From assembly GCA_028227395.1 (NCBI GenBank), contig JAOIZZ010000005.1:1-64000 (forward strand): a stretch of DNA of 64,000 nucleotides, given 5' to 3'. Positions 37,405-46,374 of the stretch are shown here, piece by piece. Under the pieces are notes generated by a model. The model was given only the letters and a program-made list of their open reading frames with translations, had not been told where the DNA came from and did not search any database. The stretch is from Woeseiaceae bacterium (GTDB taxonomy: Bacteria; Pseudomonadota; Gammaproteobacteria; Steroidobacterales; Woeseiaceae). The translations under genes and the position numbers were made by a program. Positions within the stretch are counted from its first letter, which is position 1; every line of letters begins with the position of its first letter.

Positions 37405-39849
37405 ATGAGCACATCTTACAATCCAGAGGAAATTGAAAAAAAAGCCCAAAAATATTGGGATGAACAGCAATGCTTTATTGTTAATGAAGATAGCGAGAAA
37501 GAAAAGTTCTATTGTTTAACAATGTTCCCTTATCCCAGTGGTCAATTGCATATGGGTCATGTGAGAGTATTTACTATTAGTGATGTTATTGCGCGCTATC
37601 AAAGAATGCTTGGCAAACATGTCCTTCAACCAATGGGTTGGGATGCATTTGGGATGCCAGCTGAAAATGCCGCCATCAAGAGAGAGGTTGCCCCAGCAGA
37701 ATGGACTTATAAAAATATTGATTATATGCGAGAACAACTCAAAAGATTAGGGTATGCCTATGACTGGAGTCGAGAGGTTACCACCTGCAAGCCTGAGTAT
37801 TACAAATGGGAGCAATGGCTATTTACTCGTCTTTTCGAAAAAGGATTGGTGTATAGAAAAAATTCAATTGTGAATTGGGATCCAGTAGATCAAACAGTGT
37901 TAGCCAATGAACAAGTTATTGATGGGCGTGGTTGGCGTTCAGATGCCTTGGTTGAAAGAAGAGAAATACCTCAATGGTTCATGAGGATCACTGCTTATGC
38001 AGAAGAATTACTACAATCACTTGATGAACTTGATGGCTGGCCAGAGTCAGTTAAAACAATGCAAAGAAACTGGATAGGGAAATCTGAAGGTATTGAATTT
38101 TCTTTTCCATTAGAAGGTCAGGAAGGTAGCTTAGTAATATTTACAACCAGACCAGATACTCTCATGGGAGTAACTTATATGGCTGTGGCTGCAGAACATC
38201 CACTCGCGCTAGAGGCATCAAGGCATGATAGTAAGATCGCTGAGTTTCTTGATGAGTGCAAGAGAAATCAGTCTGCAGAGGCCCTGATGGAGACAATGGA
38301 GAAAAAAGGGTTACCCTTAAATTCATATGCCATACATCCAATAACCCAAGAAAAAATTCCAATCTGGGTTGCGAATTTTGTATTGATGACATATGGCAGT
38401 GGCGCTGTTATGGCAGTTCCTGGCCATGATAAAAGGGATTGGGATTTTGCTAAACATTATGAGCTGAATATTAAGCAGGTAATTAAGCCGATAGACGGCA
38501 GTGTGATTGATATTGAAAAAGCTCCATACTTAGAGCATGGAATTCTAATTAATTCTCTTGATTATAATGGCTTGGGATCTTTGGAAGCTTTCGATGTTTT
38601 TGCCAAATACTTTGAAAATTCAAAACAAGGGAAAAAAGTAGTTAATTACCGTTTACGTGATTGGGGTGTATCCCGACAAAGGTATTGGGGGACACCCATA
38701 CCAATAATCTATTGTGAGGACTGCGAGGCTGTTCCGGTACCTGCAGACGAACTGCCAGTTATTCTTCCTGAAAAAGTAAAATTTAGTGGGACTGGCTCGC
38801 CGTTAAAAGATATGCCTGAATTTTATAATACAACATGTCCAAAATGCGGTAAAAAAGCAAAACGTGAAACCGATACTTTCGATACTTTTTTCGAATCTTC
38901 TTGGTATTTCTCAAGATACGCAAGCTTTGATGCCTCCGACTCTATGCTTGATAAGCGAGAATCATATTGGATGCCAGTCGATCAATATACTGGTGGTATT
39001 GAGCATGCTATTTTGCATTTATTGTATTCTCGATTTTTTCAAAGATTGTTAAGGGACGAGGGCATTTCGGCTGTTAGTGAGCCATTTACCAATTTACTGA
39101 CACAAGGGATGGTCTTAAAAGATGGTGCTAAGATGTCCAAAGCAAAAGGAAATACCGTTGATCCTCAGGGTTTGATTGAGAAATTTGGCGCAGATACAGT
39201 TCGTTTATTTATGATGTCTGCAGCACCGCCGGAACTCGCTCTTGAATGGTCAGATGATGGAGTTCAAGGAGCACACCGTTTTTTGCGTCGCTTATGGACG
39301 GCTATAGATAAGCATGATCCGGTGTTAGATTTAGATTTAAATCTCAATTTTGAAGAAAAGCAAAAAACTCTCCGTTACAAAACACACACAACAATTATGA
39401 AGGTGACCGATGATATAGGAAGAAGGTATAAATTTAATACAGCCATAGCATCAGTAATGGGATTATTGAACGCAATCAATAAATTTAATGATGATACCCA
39501 AGCAGGAAAGGTGGTTATCCAGGAAGCACTAGAATCCATTGTTCTACTACTTTCGCCAATTACACCTCATATATGTCATGCTTTATGGAGCGAACTAGGG
39601 CATAAAGAAGCACTTATCTATTCTTCTTGGCCAGAAATGGATAAGTCTGTAATCATTAAAGATGAAGTTGAAATAATCATACAAGTGAATGGTAAGCTAA
39701 GAAGTAGAATGGCTATTGATATTAATACATCACAAGAAACTGTTGAATCTATGGTAATCGCAGATGAGAATATTTTGCGATATATTGATAAAAAGTTAAT
39801 CAAAAAAATGATCTACATAAAAGGAAAATTAGTTAATGTTGTTGTCTAG
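37405..39849 (+). CDS. leuS: Leucyl-tRNA synthetase
   Basis: Class Ia synthetase, 814 residues. The HIGH motif is within [15 protein letters not shown] near residue 40. The CP1 editing domain has [21 protein letters not shown] near residue 250. A zinc-like [20 protein letters not shown] pair follows, and the KMSKS loop reads [12 protein letters not shown] near residue 577 (Ala replaces the second Ser). The C-terminal anticodon region ends KGKLVNVVV. The last 14 bases overlap lptE. Confidence 0.96.
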   Translation: MSTSYNPEEIEKKAQKYWDEQQCFIVNEDSEKEKFYCLTMFPYPSGQLHMGHVRVFTISDVIARYQRMLGKHVLQPMGWDAFGMPAENAAIKREVAPAEWTYKNIDYMREQLKRLGYAYDWSREVTTCKPEYYKWEQWLFTRLFEKGLVYRKNSIVNWDPVDQTVLANEQVIDGRGWRSDALVERREIPQWFMRITAYAEELLQSLDELDGWPESVKTMQRNWIGKSEGIEFSFPLEGQEGSLVIFTTRPDTLMGVTYMAVAAEHPLALEASRHDSKIAEFLDECKRNQSAEALMETMEKKGLPLNSYAIHPITQEKIPIWVANFVLMTYGSGAVMAVPGHDKRDWDFAKHYELNIKQVIKPIDGSVIDIEKAPYLEHGILINSLDYNGLGSLEAFDVFAKYFENSKQGKKVVNYRLRDWGVSRQRYWGTPIPIIYCEDCEAVPVPADELPVILPEKVKFSGTGSPLKDMPEFYNTTCPKCGKKAKRETDTFDTFFESSWYFSRYASFDASDSMLDKRESYWMPVDQYTGGIEHAILHLLYSRFFQRLLRDEGISAVSEPFTNLLTQGMVLKDGAKMSKAKGNTVDPQGLIEKFGADTVRLFMMSAAPPELALEWSDDGVQGAHRFLRRLWTAIDKHDPVLDLDLNLNFEEKQKTLRYKTHTTIMKVTDDIGRRYKFNTAIASVMGLLNAINKFNDDTQAGKVVIQEALESIVLLLSPITPHICHALWSELGHKEALIYSSWPEMDKSVIIKDEVEIIIQVNGKLRSRMAIDINTSQETVESMVIADENILRYIDKKLIKKMIYIKGKLVNVVV

Positions 39850-40321
39850 AAATATTTCACTTTTGATAATTTTAGGGGTACTTAATTCTTGTGGATTTCA
39901 ATTACGTCAACCTGTTTTATTACCTGTGAGTATGAATCAGACTTATATAGAAACGAATAATAATCGAAGTTTATTTTATCAACAACTTAAAAAAGAGTTA
40001 GTTTCTAAGGATATTGAATTAGTCTCCTCTAAAGCAGATGCGTCATCAATATTAAAAATATTTGAGGATGAAACGGGCAGACGTGTTTTATCTGTTTCAG
40101 CTAGAAGTATTGCCACCGAGTACGAGGTATTTTATAGGATTGTTTTTGGCTTAGAAGAAGCTGAAAAATTATTAAGTCCACCTCGTGAGATAATATTGAC
40201 CAGAAGTTATACTTTTAATGAGAAACTGGTTCTTGGAAAATCTCAAGAAGAAGAAATGCTAATTGAGGCATTGGCTAGTGATTTAGTTAGAATAACTTTA
40301 AATCAATTATCCTCAAAGTAA
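39836..40321 (+). CDS. lptE: LPS-assembly lipoprotein LptE
   Basis: An outer-membrane lipoprotein that plugs LptD in lipopolysaccharide export. 161 residues. The N-terminus is a lipoprotein signal with lipobox LNSC, the lipidated residue being Cys19, followed by GFQLRQPV. The rest has the LptE fold features, such as [13 protein letters not shown] and [19 protein letters not shown]. Position directly after leuS, here overlapping by 14 bases, is standard. Confidence 0.92.
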   Translation: MLLSRNISLLIILGVLNSCGFQLRQPVLLPVSMNQTYIETNNNRSLFYQQLKKELVSKDIELVSSKADASSILKIFEDETGRRVLSVSARSIATEYEVFYRIVFGLEEAEKLLSPPREIILTRSYTFNEKLVLGKSQEEEMLIEALASDLVRITLNQLSSK

Positions 40322-40335
40322 AATACGAGAATAAA

Positions 40336-40827
40336 TTGCAGCAACCCATAATAATTGGTGATTTTGAAAATAAAGAGCTCAATAATCTCATTAATAAGTA
40401 TCATTTTAAACTTAAAATTCTTGCTGATCATGAAACTATACCAGCTAGTTTTTGGGGTGATCCTGAAGCTGGTTTGATAGGAAAAACGATTTTTGTGAAG
40501 AAAATAACCCCATTACATTCCTTTTTTCATTAATTCTCTCATCTTATTTGTATGACAGAGAATAGAAGAATTAGTTTAACTAAGGATGCAAAAAGTGATG
40601 ATGAAGAAGAATCTGCGGTATGTTATTTACAGATTTTGTTGGCAGATTATTTGATAGGAGTGAATCCTAATTTATTGATGAAAGATATGGATGATTGGGG
40701 GTATAGTTTTCGTTTAGGATCGACACAAGCATGGTTTCAAAACGACTCCTGTGATTCAAGAAAATGGCTGCAAAAAGAAAATATATTGGATGAAAAAGGC
40801 AGTATCACCTGGGTTTTAAGAACTTAG
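40336..40827 (+). pseudogene. Conserved HExxH-type protein interrupted by an in-frame ochre stop
   Basis: One reading frame of about 163 codons, starting at a TTG, is interrupted only by TAA at 40531-40533. Read through, it gives ASFWGDPEAGLIG, then TPLHSFFH-stop-FSHLICM, then EESAVCYLQILLAD and DDWGYSFRLGSTQAWF. From memory, relatives in other proteobacteria read HEACH at this place, so the stop replaces the Glu of an HExxH zinc motif (a GAA to TAA change). An ATG at 40552 could restart translation of the C-terminal half. The function of the family is unknown. Confidence 0.65.
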
Positions 40828-40932
40828 AAGATTATAAGCATAGATTGACTGTGATAATTATATATAGATATTTTTTTAACTAAACGGATTATAATCAGCC
40901 TTAGTTTAATTTAGATAGCGAGATGAAGATAC

Positions 40933-42318
40933 ATGGCAACGAAAATCTTCCTTTATGACACCTTGACTGGTGACAAATTAGAATTTAAGCCATTTAAACC
41001 TGGAAAAGTCAGCATGTATTTATGTGGACCTACGGTCTATAACTATGCTCATATTGGAAATGCTCGGCCGGCTGTCGTGTTTGATTTACTGGGTCGTTTA
41101 TTGCGCCAAAATTACGATCTTCTGTTTGTCAGAAATATCACTGATGTCGACGACAAAATAAATGCTGCAGCTATTGAGTCAAATAAAAGTATAAGTGAGA
41201 TTACTGAAGTATATATAGATGCCTATAATTCTGATATGGCTGCTTTAGGCGTAAATTCACCTGATATAGAGCCTAGAGCCACAGATCATATTAATGAAAT
41301 GATCCAAATGATCGAGGGACTGATCGATACGGGGAATGCTTATCATGCTGATGATCATGTTTTATTTTCTGTAGAAACTTATGATAATTACGGGTCACTT
41401 TCAAAAAGGGATTTAAGTGAAATGTTGGCGGGTGCGAGAGTGGACGTGGCATCATATAAAAAATCTGCGCATGATTTTATTTTATGGAAACCATCTACTC
41501 CTGATCTTCCAGGTTGGGATTCTCCATGGGGAAGAGGCAGACCAGGCTGGCATTTAGAATGTTCTGCAATGATAAAAAAACACCTTGGAAAAACCATTGA
41601 TATTCATGCGGGAGGGCAAGATTTAGTTTTTCCTCATCATGAAAATGAAATAGCTCAAAGCACTTGTGTACACCAGGGAGAAACGTTCAGTAGGTATTGG
41701 CTCCATAATGGATTTCTGAGTATAGATAACACTAAAATGTCAAAATCTTTAGGTAACGTCAGCTTAGTACGCGATTTACTAAAAGATTATTCTGGCGAGG
41801 TAATTCGATTAGCACTTCTGACAGCACATTATCGTCAGCCATTAGAATGGTCATCTAATACACTAATTGCAGCTAAGAAGATGCTTGATCGAGTCTATGG
41901 CGCATTAAGAAATATTAACGTAACAACCCAAAAAATTAATAATACGAAAGTACCTAGCTTAATTCTAGAAGCTTTATCCAATGATCTCAATACGCCAATG
42001 GCTATGGCAGAAGTATTCAGTCTTGCTAAGAAATTAAATAAAACGCTTGATAGTAATGAACAAGAAAATATTGCTGCTCAAATTTACGCTGCTGGAAAAA
42101 TACTAGGACTATTTGAGCAAAATGCCAATGAATGGTTTTCTAAAATTACTGAATGTAAATATTCTGAAGATGAAATTCAAGCCTTAATTAATGAAAGGGA
42201 AGTCGCGCGTTCAGTAAAAGATTTTAATAAAGCAGATCGAATCCGAGACCAGTTATTGGTTGAAGGCATAAGTATTGAAGATACTTCTTCTGGAGTTCGT
42301 TGGCTCATTGATAAGTGA
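40933..42318 (+). CDS. cysS: Cysteinyl-tRNA synthetase
   Basis: Class Ia synthetase, 461 residues. The HIGH motif is in YLCGPTVYNYAHIGNARP near residue 30, with the zinc-ligand Cys before it. Other zinc ligands are in WHLECSAM and AGGQDLVFPHHENEIAQS. The KMSKS loop is NTKMSKSLGN near residue 270. A TATAAT lies upstream (near 40890) without a good -35 box. Confidence 0.96.
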   Translation: MATKIFLYDTLTGDKLEFKPFKPGKVSMYLCGPTVYNYAHIGNARPAVVFDLLGRLLRQNYDLLFVRNITDVDDKINAAAIESNKSISEITEVYIDAYNSDMAALGVNSPDIEPRATDHINEMIQMIEGLIDTGNAYHADDHVLFSVETYDNYGSLSKRDLSEMLAGARVDVASYKKSAHDFILWKPSTPDLPGWDSPWGRGRPGWHLECSAMIKKHLGKTIDIHAGGQDLVFPHHENEIAQSTCVHQGETFSRYWLHNGFLSIDNTKMSKSLGNVSLVRDLLKDYSGEVIRLALLTAHYRQPLEWSSNTLIAAKKMLDRVYGALRNINVTTQKINNTKVPSLILEALSNDLNTPMAMAEVFSLAKKLNKTLDSNEQENIAAQIYAAGKILGLFEQNANEWFSKITECKYSEDEIQALINEREVARSVKDFNKADRIRDQLLVEGISIEDTSSGVRWLIDK

Positions 42319-42333
42319 TTTGGAAGTGTCTCT

Positions 42334-42756
42334 ATGAATGAAGTAACAGAAAGTCAAAAAGAAATTATTAGTGAATTTAAATTCTTTGAAAATTGGATGG
42401 ATAAATATCAGTACATTATTGATCTTGGAAGACGTATGAGTCCGTTATCTGAGGAAGAGAAAAAAAATGAAAATAAGATTAAAGGCTGTCAATCTCAAGT
42501 ATGGCTTGTTTGTGAGTCAAAGAATGAACGTTTATTATTTCGAGCAATAAGTGATGCCGCTATTGTTTCTGGACTGATTGCCATTCTGCTTAGAATATAC
42601 AGCAATAAAAAACCTCAAGATATTGTTGAGGCTCCCATTGATTTTATTGAGGCATTAGAGCTTGAGCAGCATTTGAGTGCCACTAGAAGCAATGGATTGT
42701 CATCAATGCTAAATTCAATCAGAATGCATGCTATTCAATCGATAGAAAAATTATGA
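42334..42756 (+). CDS. sufE: SufE-like sulfur acceptor protein
   Basis: A 140-residue protein that takes sulfur from a SufS/CsdA-type cysteine desulfurase for iron-sulfur cluster building. The active-site Cys is in NKIKGCQSQVWLV near residue 51. NWMDKYQYIIDLG and the C-terminal SNGLSSMLNSI segment are typical of SufE/CsdE. No desulfurase or suf gene is adjacent. Its stop overlaps the yidD ATG by four bases. Confidence 0.88.
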   Translation: MNEVTESQKEIISEFKFFENWMDKYQYIIDLGRRMSPLSEEEKKNENKIKGCQSQVWLVCESKNERLLFRAISDAAIVSGLIAILLRIYSNKKPQDIVEAPIDFIEALELEQHLSATRSNGLSSMLNSIRMHAIQSIEKL

Positions 42757-42983
42757 GTTATTTTATTACTTATATAATCTTAGCCCTAATAAAAATATAT
42801 AAGTTTTTACTTTCTCCTTTATTAGGAATGAATTGTCGATTTCAGCCCACTTGTTCGGCTTATTGTGAAGAAGCCATAAAAAGATATGGGTTAAGAAGAG
42901 GCCTGATATTTTTTTTGAAAAGATTTTCGAAATGCCATCCATGGGGAGAGTCAGGTTTCGATCCGGTACCAGAAGAAGAATAA
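42753..42983 (+). CDS. yidD: Membrane protein insertion efficiency factor YidD
   Basis: A 76-residue protein with LIKIYKFLLSPLLG, then CRFQPTCSAYCEEAI and KRFSKCHPWGESGFDPVP; the family signature is complete. YidD usually lies in the rpmH-rnpA-yidD-yidC cluster, so its place behind sufE is unusual. An ATGA overlap couples it to sufE. Confidence 0.93.
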   Translation: MSYFITYIILALIKIYKFLLSPLLGMNCRFQPTCSAYCEEAIKRYGLRRGLIFFLKRFSKCHPWGESGFDPVPEEE

Positions 42984-42992
42984 TTTATTTAA

Positions 42993-43394
42993 TTATTGGC
43001 AGGATACAGAATGATAATGACTGATTCGATTATTGTAATAGTGAGCCAGTGATAAAGCCAATGAACCAGAGATCGTAAATAAACTGTCTGCTAATAGACT
43101 GTATTGATTGTGTATTATCGTCCCACCAAAAAGAATCATAAGAATACCAAAACAACCAAGACAAGTTATTGGGGTATTTTTGTGATTACGATAACCTCTA
43201 TAAAGGGCTACCAAACTGATCGGGATAATGACAAATAACATAATCGCATGATAGTGCCGACCAAAAAATTCACCAAATAGAGGAATACTGATTGTTATGA
43301 TTGATAAGGCCAGACAATGTAATATACATAAACCTGATAGCCAGATACTCAAGTTATCTAATTTTTTTGTTTTATGATTGATTTTATGCATCAA
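42993..43394 (-). CDS. MerC-domain membrane protein
   Basis: A 133-residue protein with four hydrophobic segments and a paired Cys in SGLCILHCLALS near the first helix, then TCLGCFG in the middle, the pattern of MerC-domain proteins. MerC moves mercury in mer operons, but isolated homologues are common and often near zinc-responsive genes. No other mer gene is present. A Zur-like palindrome lies 47 bases upstream of the start. Confidence 0.75.
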   Translation of the reverse strand: MMHKINHKTKKLDNLSIWLSGLCILHCLALSIITISIPLFGEFFGRHYHAIMLFVIIPISLVALYRGYRNHKNTPITCLGCFGILMILFGGTIIHNQYSLLADSLFTISGSLALSLAHYYNNRISHYHSVSCQ

Positions 43395-43440
43395 ATTTTA
43401 AATTATATTAGAATATAGAAAAGTTTTTAATCAATATTTT

Positions 43441-43458
43441 GATATATTATAACATAAC
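43441..43458. promoter_or_regulatory. Zur-like AT-rich palindrome upstream of MerC-like gene
   Basis: GATATATTATAACATAAC matches its own reverse complement at 14 of 18 positions, and its TTATAA core flanked by ATAAC/GTTAT arms resembles Zur operators of gammaproteobacteria. It lies in the divergent region between the MerC-like gene and the Trm112-like gene. In such AT-rich DNA a chance palindrome is possible. Confidence 0.35.
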
Positions 43459-43505
43459 AATTTAATTGAAACATTTTTTAAATTTAGTTCTAATCTAGGG
43501 TATAT

Positions 43506-43760
43506 ATGAGAAAAAAAATAATGAGTATGTTGTGCTGCCCGATTACACATACTCCGTTATCAAAAATTACCGAAAAAAAATTAACGGACCTCAATTTAGC
43601 AATAGATAAAGGGCTTATTATTGATCGTGATAAAAAGATCATTAAAATGAAGCTCACAGATGCGCTAGTAACTGAGGATGGTATGATGTTATATGCAATA
43701 GAGGATGGAATTCCTGTGCTTCTTGAGAATAGATCAATTTCTCTTGACCAATTAGATTGA
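43506..43760 (+). CDS. Trm112-like protein
   Basis: 84 residues. The N-terminus MLCCPITHTPLS and the C-terminal GMMLYAIEDGIPVLLENRSI match Trm112/YcaR (UPF0434) proteins, which partner and stabilise methyltransferases in yeast. The usual CPxC zinc pair is incomplete here: the second Cys is replaced and no second pair is visible. It is longer than YcaR because of a central Lys-rich insert. It lies upstream of holA. Confidence 0.75.
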   Translation: MRKKIMSMLCCPITHTPLSKITEKKLTDLNLAIDKGLIIDRDKKIIKMKLTDALVTEDGMMLYAIEDGIPVLLENRSISLDQLD

Positions 43761-43809
43761 ATGCAGAATTATTAAAGTATTATTCTGAAGACTAGATAAA
43801 TATATTTTC

Positions 43810-44826
43810 ATGAAGCTATCTCCCACAACTCTTCCCATTGATCTGAAGAAAAGATTACTTCATTGTTATCTGGTTTCAGGTGATGAACCTTTATTAGTTC
43901 AAGAATCTCTTGATTTACTTAGGCAATCATCATTTGATGCTGGCTTCACCGTTAGAGAAGTTTATGATCAATCGCAATCAATAGATTGGCAAGAAATTTT
44001 AAGCGCCAGCAATAATCTTTCACTTTTTTCAGAAAAAAAATTAATCGAAATTCGACTTACTTCTGCAAAACCCGGTCGAGAGGGTATAAAGAGTATAATT
44101 GAGCTTACCCAGAGATTAAATGAGGATCTAATGCTTATAATCTCAGCCCCAAAAATAGATAAGGCCACTTTAGCTTCTAAATGGTGTCAATTTTTCCAAA
44201 ATGAAGGAGGCTTTGTTCAGATATGGCCGCTTAAAGCAAATGAGCTTCCTGCATGGCTTGAAAGGCGGATGATGGCTGTTGATTTAACTGCAAAAAAGGA
44301 AGCAATATTGATGCTGGCTCATAGGGTAGAAGGAAATCTCTTGGCGGCATCACAAGCTATAGAAAAATTAAAACTCTATCTTGGTGAGGGGAATGCAAGC
44401 GAAACTGATATGCAAAAAGTGGTGTCTGATGATAGTCGTTATGATGTCTATAAATTGATTGATGCTCTCCTAATTGGTGATGTTAAGTTGGCTTTGAGAA
44501 TTTTATCAAGTCTTCAGAGCGAAAATATGGACGCTGTTGTAGTGATATGGGCTCTGAATAGAGAATTAAGATTATTAAGTAAGCTGGCTTTTTCCCTCGA
44601 GTCAGGGATGAATCTCAATGAGGTGATGCGAAGCTATCGAATTTGGACGTCACGCCATAATGCCGTCTCAGCATGTCTTAACCGTCATCAAGCAAAAGAT
44701 TTCCATAGTATGATCAAGGCTTGTACCAATGCAGATAATGCCGCTAAGGGCCAAACAAAAGATGATAAATGGCAACTGATAAGAAATATAATTTTTTCAC
44801 TCTCAGCCTATAATAAAGCAGCGTAA
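43810..44826 (+). CDS. holA: DNA polymerase III delta subunit
   Basis: HolA is the clamp-loader subunit that opens the beta sliding clamp. The 338 residues begin with a typical segment (YLVSGDEPLLVQESLDLLR, residues about 18-36) and include FSEKKLIEIRL. The AAA+ fold has no working Walker A motif, as expected for delta. It keeps its usual partner nadD downstream, but here six other genes separate it from lptE. Confidence 0.92.
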   Translation: MKLSPTTLPIDLKKRLLHCYLVSGDEPLLVQESLDLLRQSSFDAGFTVREVYDQSQSIDWQEILSASNNLSLFSEKKLIEIRLTSAKPGREGIKSIIELTQRLNEDLMLIISAPKIDKATLASKWCQFFQNEGGFVQIWPLKANELPAWLERRMMAVDLTAKKEAILMLAHRVEGNLLAASQAIEKLKLYLGEGNASETDMQKVVSDDSRYDVYKLIDALLIGDVKLALRILSSLQSENMDAVVVIWALNRELRLLSKLAFSLESGMNLNEVMRSYRIWTSRHNAVSACLNRHQAKDFHSMIKACTNADNAAKGQTKDDKWQLIRNIIFSLSAYNKAA

Positions 44827-44861
44827 ATGATTGTATTGAAATTTAGAAGGATAAATCGAAT

Positions 44862-45500
44862 ATGAATCCAATAGGTGTATTTGGAGGTACTTTTGATCCT
44901 ATTCATTATGGGCATCTTAGAACTGCTTATGAAATGTTACAAGCACTGAAATTTGAAGAGGTAAGGTTTGTGCCTTGCGGTAAACCGCCGCATCGAATTG
45001 ATCCGTTTGCTGATAACAAGACAAGACTGGCTATGGTTAATGCGGCCACTCAAGGGCAACGAGGTTTTGTAGTTGATGATCGTGAGTTATATAGAAAAGG
45101 GCCATCTTATTCGGTAGATACTTTAAAAACTCTACGAATGGATTTTCCATTGAGATCACTTGCTCTTATAATTGGAATGGATGCTTTTATAGGGTTACCT
45201 AAATGGCACCAATGGAGGGAGATACTAGAGTTGGCTCATATCGTAGTAGCACATAGACCTGGATGGCGTGCGCCTGATATAGGGCCGCTTGGTGAATTAC
45301 TCGAAAATAGAGGGACACATCGAGTCGATGATCTTCACCGTTCAAAGTCTGGTCATATATATATTCATGATGTCACGCAGTTAGAGATTTCTTCTACTGA
45401 TATTAGGGATCTTGTAAAAACAAGCAGAACGCCTCGTTTTCTGATGCCAGATGCGGTGTGTAATATTATTGACGAGAGTGGCTGCTATGATAGCGACTAA
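44862..45500 (+). CDS. nadD: Nicotinate-nucleotide adenylyltransferase
   Basis: Makes deamido-NAD from nicotinate mononucleotide and ATP. 212 residues. The nucleotidyltransferase signature GGTFDPIHYGHLR is at residues 7-19 and ISSTDIR (SxTxxR) near residue 178. GMDAFIGLPKWHQW is conserved. It begins 35 bases after holA. Confidence 0.95.
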   Translation: MNPIGVFGGTFDPIHYGHLRTAYEMLQALKFEEVRFVPCGKPPHRIDPFADNKTRLAMVNAATQGQRGFVVDDRELYRKGPSYSVDTLKTLRMDFPLRSLALIIGMDAFIGLPKWHQWREILELAHIVVAHRPGWRAPDIGPLGELLENRGTHRVDDLHRSKSGHIYIHDVTQLEISSTDIRDLVKTSRTPRFLMPDAVCNIIDESGCYDSD

Positions 45501-45529
45501 TAATTAACTTATAAAAATGGTAACAATAA

Positions 45530-45883
45530 ATGAATGTAACTGAGCACAATGAATTAATTATTGAAATTTTAAATGACTCTAAAGCTAAGGATATCATCAC
45601 TTTGGATGTAAGAGATATGACTTCTACAGTGGATTATATGATTTTGGCTAGTGGAACTTCCTCTCGGCATGTAAAAGCTTTATCTCAGATTTTACTTGAA
45701 GAATCTAAAAAACATAAGAAACGAGCTATCGGAGTTGAGGGTGAAGAAGGAAGTGAATGGGTATTGGTTGATTTTACTGATATCTTAGTTCATATCATGC
45801 TGCCTCGCGTAAGAGAGTTCTATAATCTTGAGAAATTATGGTCCCTGAAACCAATAAAGAAAGCTTGGATAGGCGATAACTAG
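45530..45883 (+). CDS. rsfS: Ribosome silencing factor RsfS
   Basis: 117 residues. RsfS binds L14 and blocks subunit joining during starvation; its target gene rplN is at 5127. Family segments are KAKDIITLDVRDMTSTVDYMI (residues about 17-37) and GEEGSEWVLVDFTDILVHIM. It is three bases upstream of rlmH. Confidence 0.94.
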   Translation: MNVTEHNELIIEILNDSKAKDIITLDVRDMTSTVDYMILASGTSSRHVKALSQILLEESKKHKKRAIGVEGEEGSEWVLVDFTDILVHIMLPRVREFYNLEKLWSLKPIKKAWIGDN

Positions 45884-45886
45884 TCA

Positions 45887-46357
45887 ATGCATATACGTTT
45901 AATTGTCGTTGGTTCTAAGCAGCAACAATGGGTTACAGAAGCTTTTCAAGACTATGTTAAAAGATTGCCACGCCAGTGGAATTTCAGTCTTTCTGAGATT
46001 CCAGCTCTAAAAAGAAGTAAAAATGAATCTGTAACTTCTGTAATAAAAAAAGAAGGAGCAAAGATCTTGTCAGAATTGAAAGATAATGAGCAATTAATAA
46101 TTCTAGATGAAAATGGTATGGAGTTCACTACTCAAGCACTGTCGGATAAATTAGAAAATTTAAGTGCGATTAAAAATAGGTTTTGCTTTGTAATTGGTGG
46201 TCCAGATGGCTTGTCAGCTGAGTGTAAAAAAAGAGCGGACATGAGTTGGTCGCTAACTAAGTTAACTTTACCGCATGGTCTTGTTCGCGTTATTTTTATT
46301 GAGCAAATATATCGTGTGTGGACTTTAATGTCTCGACATCCCTACCATCGTATCTAA
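45887..46357 (+). CDS. rlmH: 23S rRNA pseudouridine1915 N3-methyltransferase
   Basis: A 156-residue SPOUT methyltransferase that modifies helix 69 on the complete ribosome. The C-terminal knot is intact: FVIGGPDGLS near residue 102 and LTLPHGLVRVIFIEQIYRVW, ending HPYHRI. In most gammaproteobacteria mrdA and mrdB follow; here maf begins 17 bases later. Confidence 0.96.
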   Translation: MHIRLIVVGSKQQQWVTEAFQDYVKRLPRQWNFSLSEIPALKRSKNESVTSVIKKEGAKILSELKDNEQLIILDENGMEFTTQALSDKLENLSAIKNRFCFVIGGPDGLSAECKKRADMSWSLTKLTLPHGLVRVIFIEQIYRVWTLMSRHPYHRI

Positions 46358-46374
46358 TTTATCTGGAATAGCAC

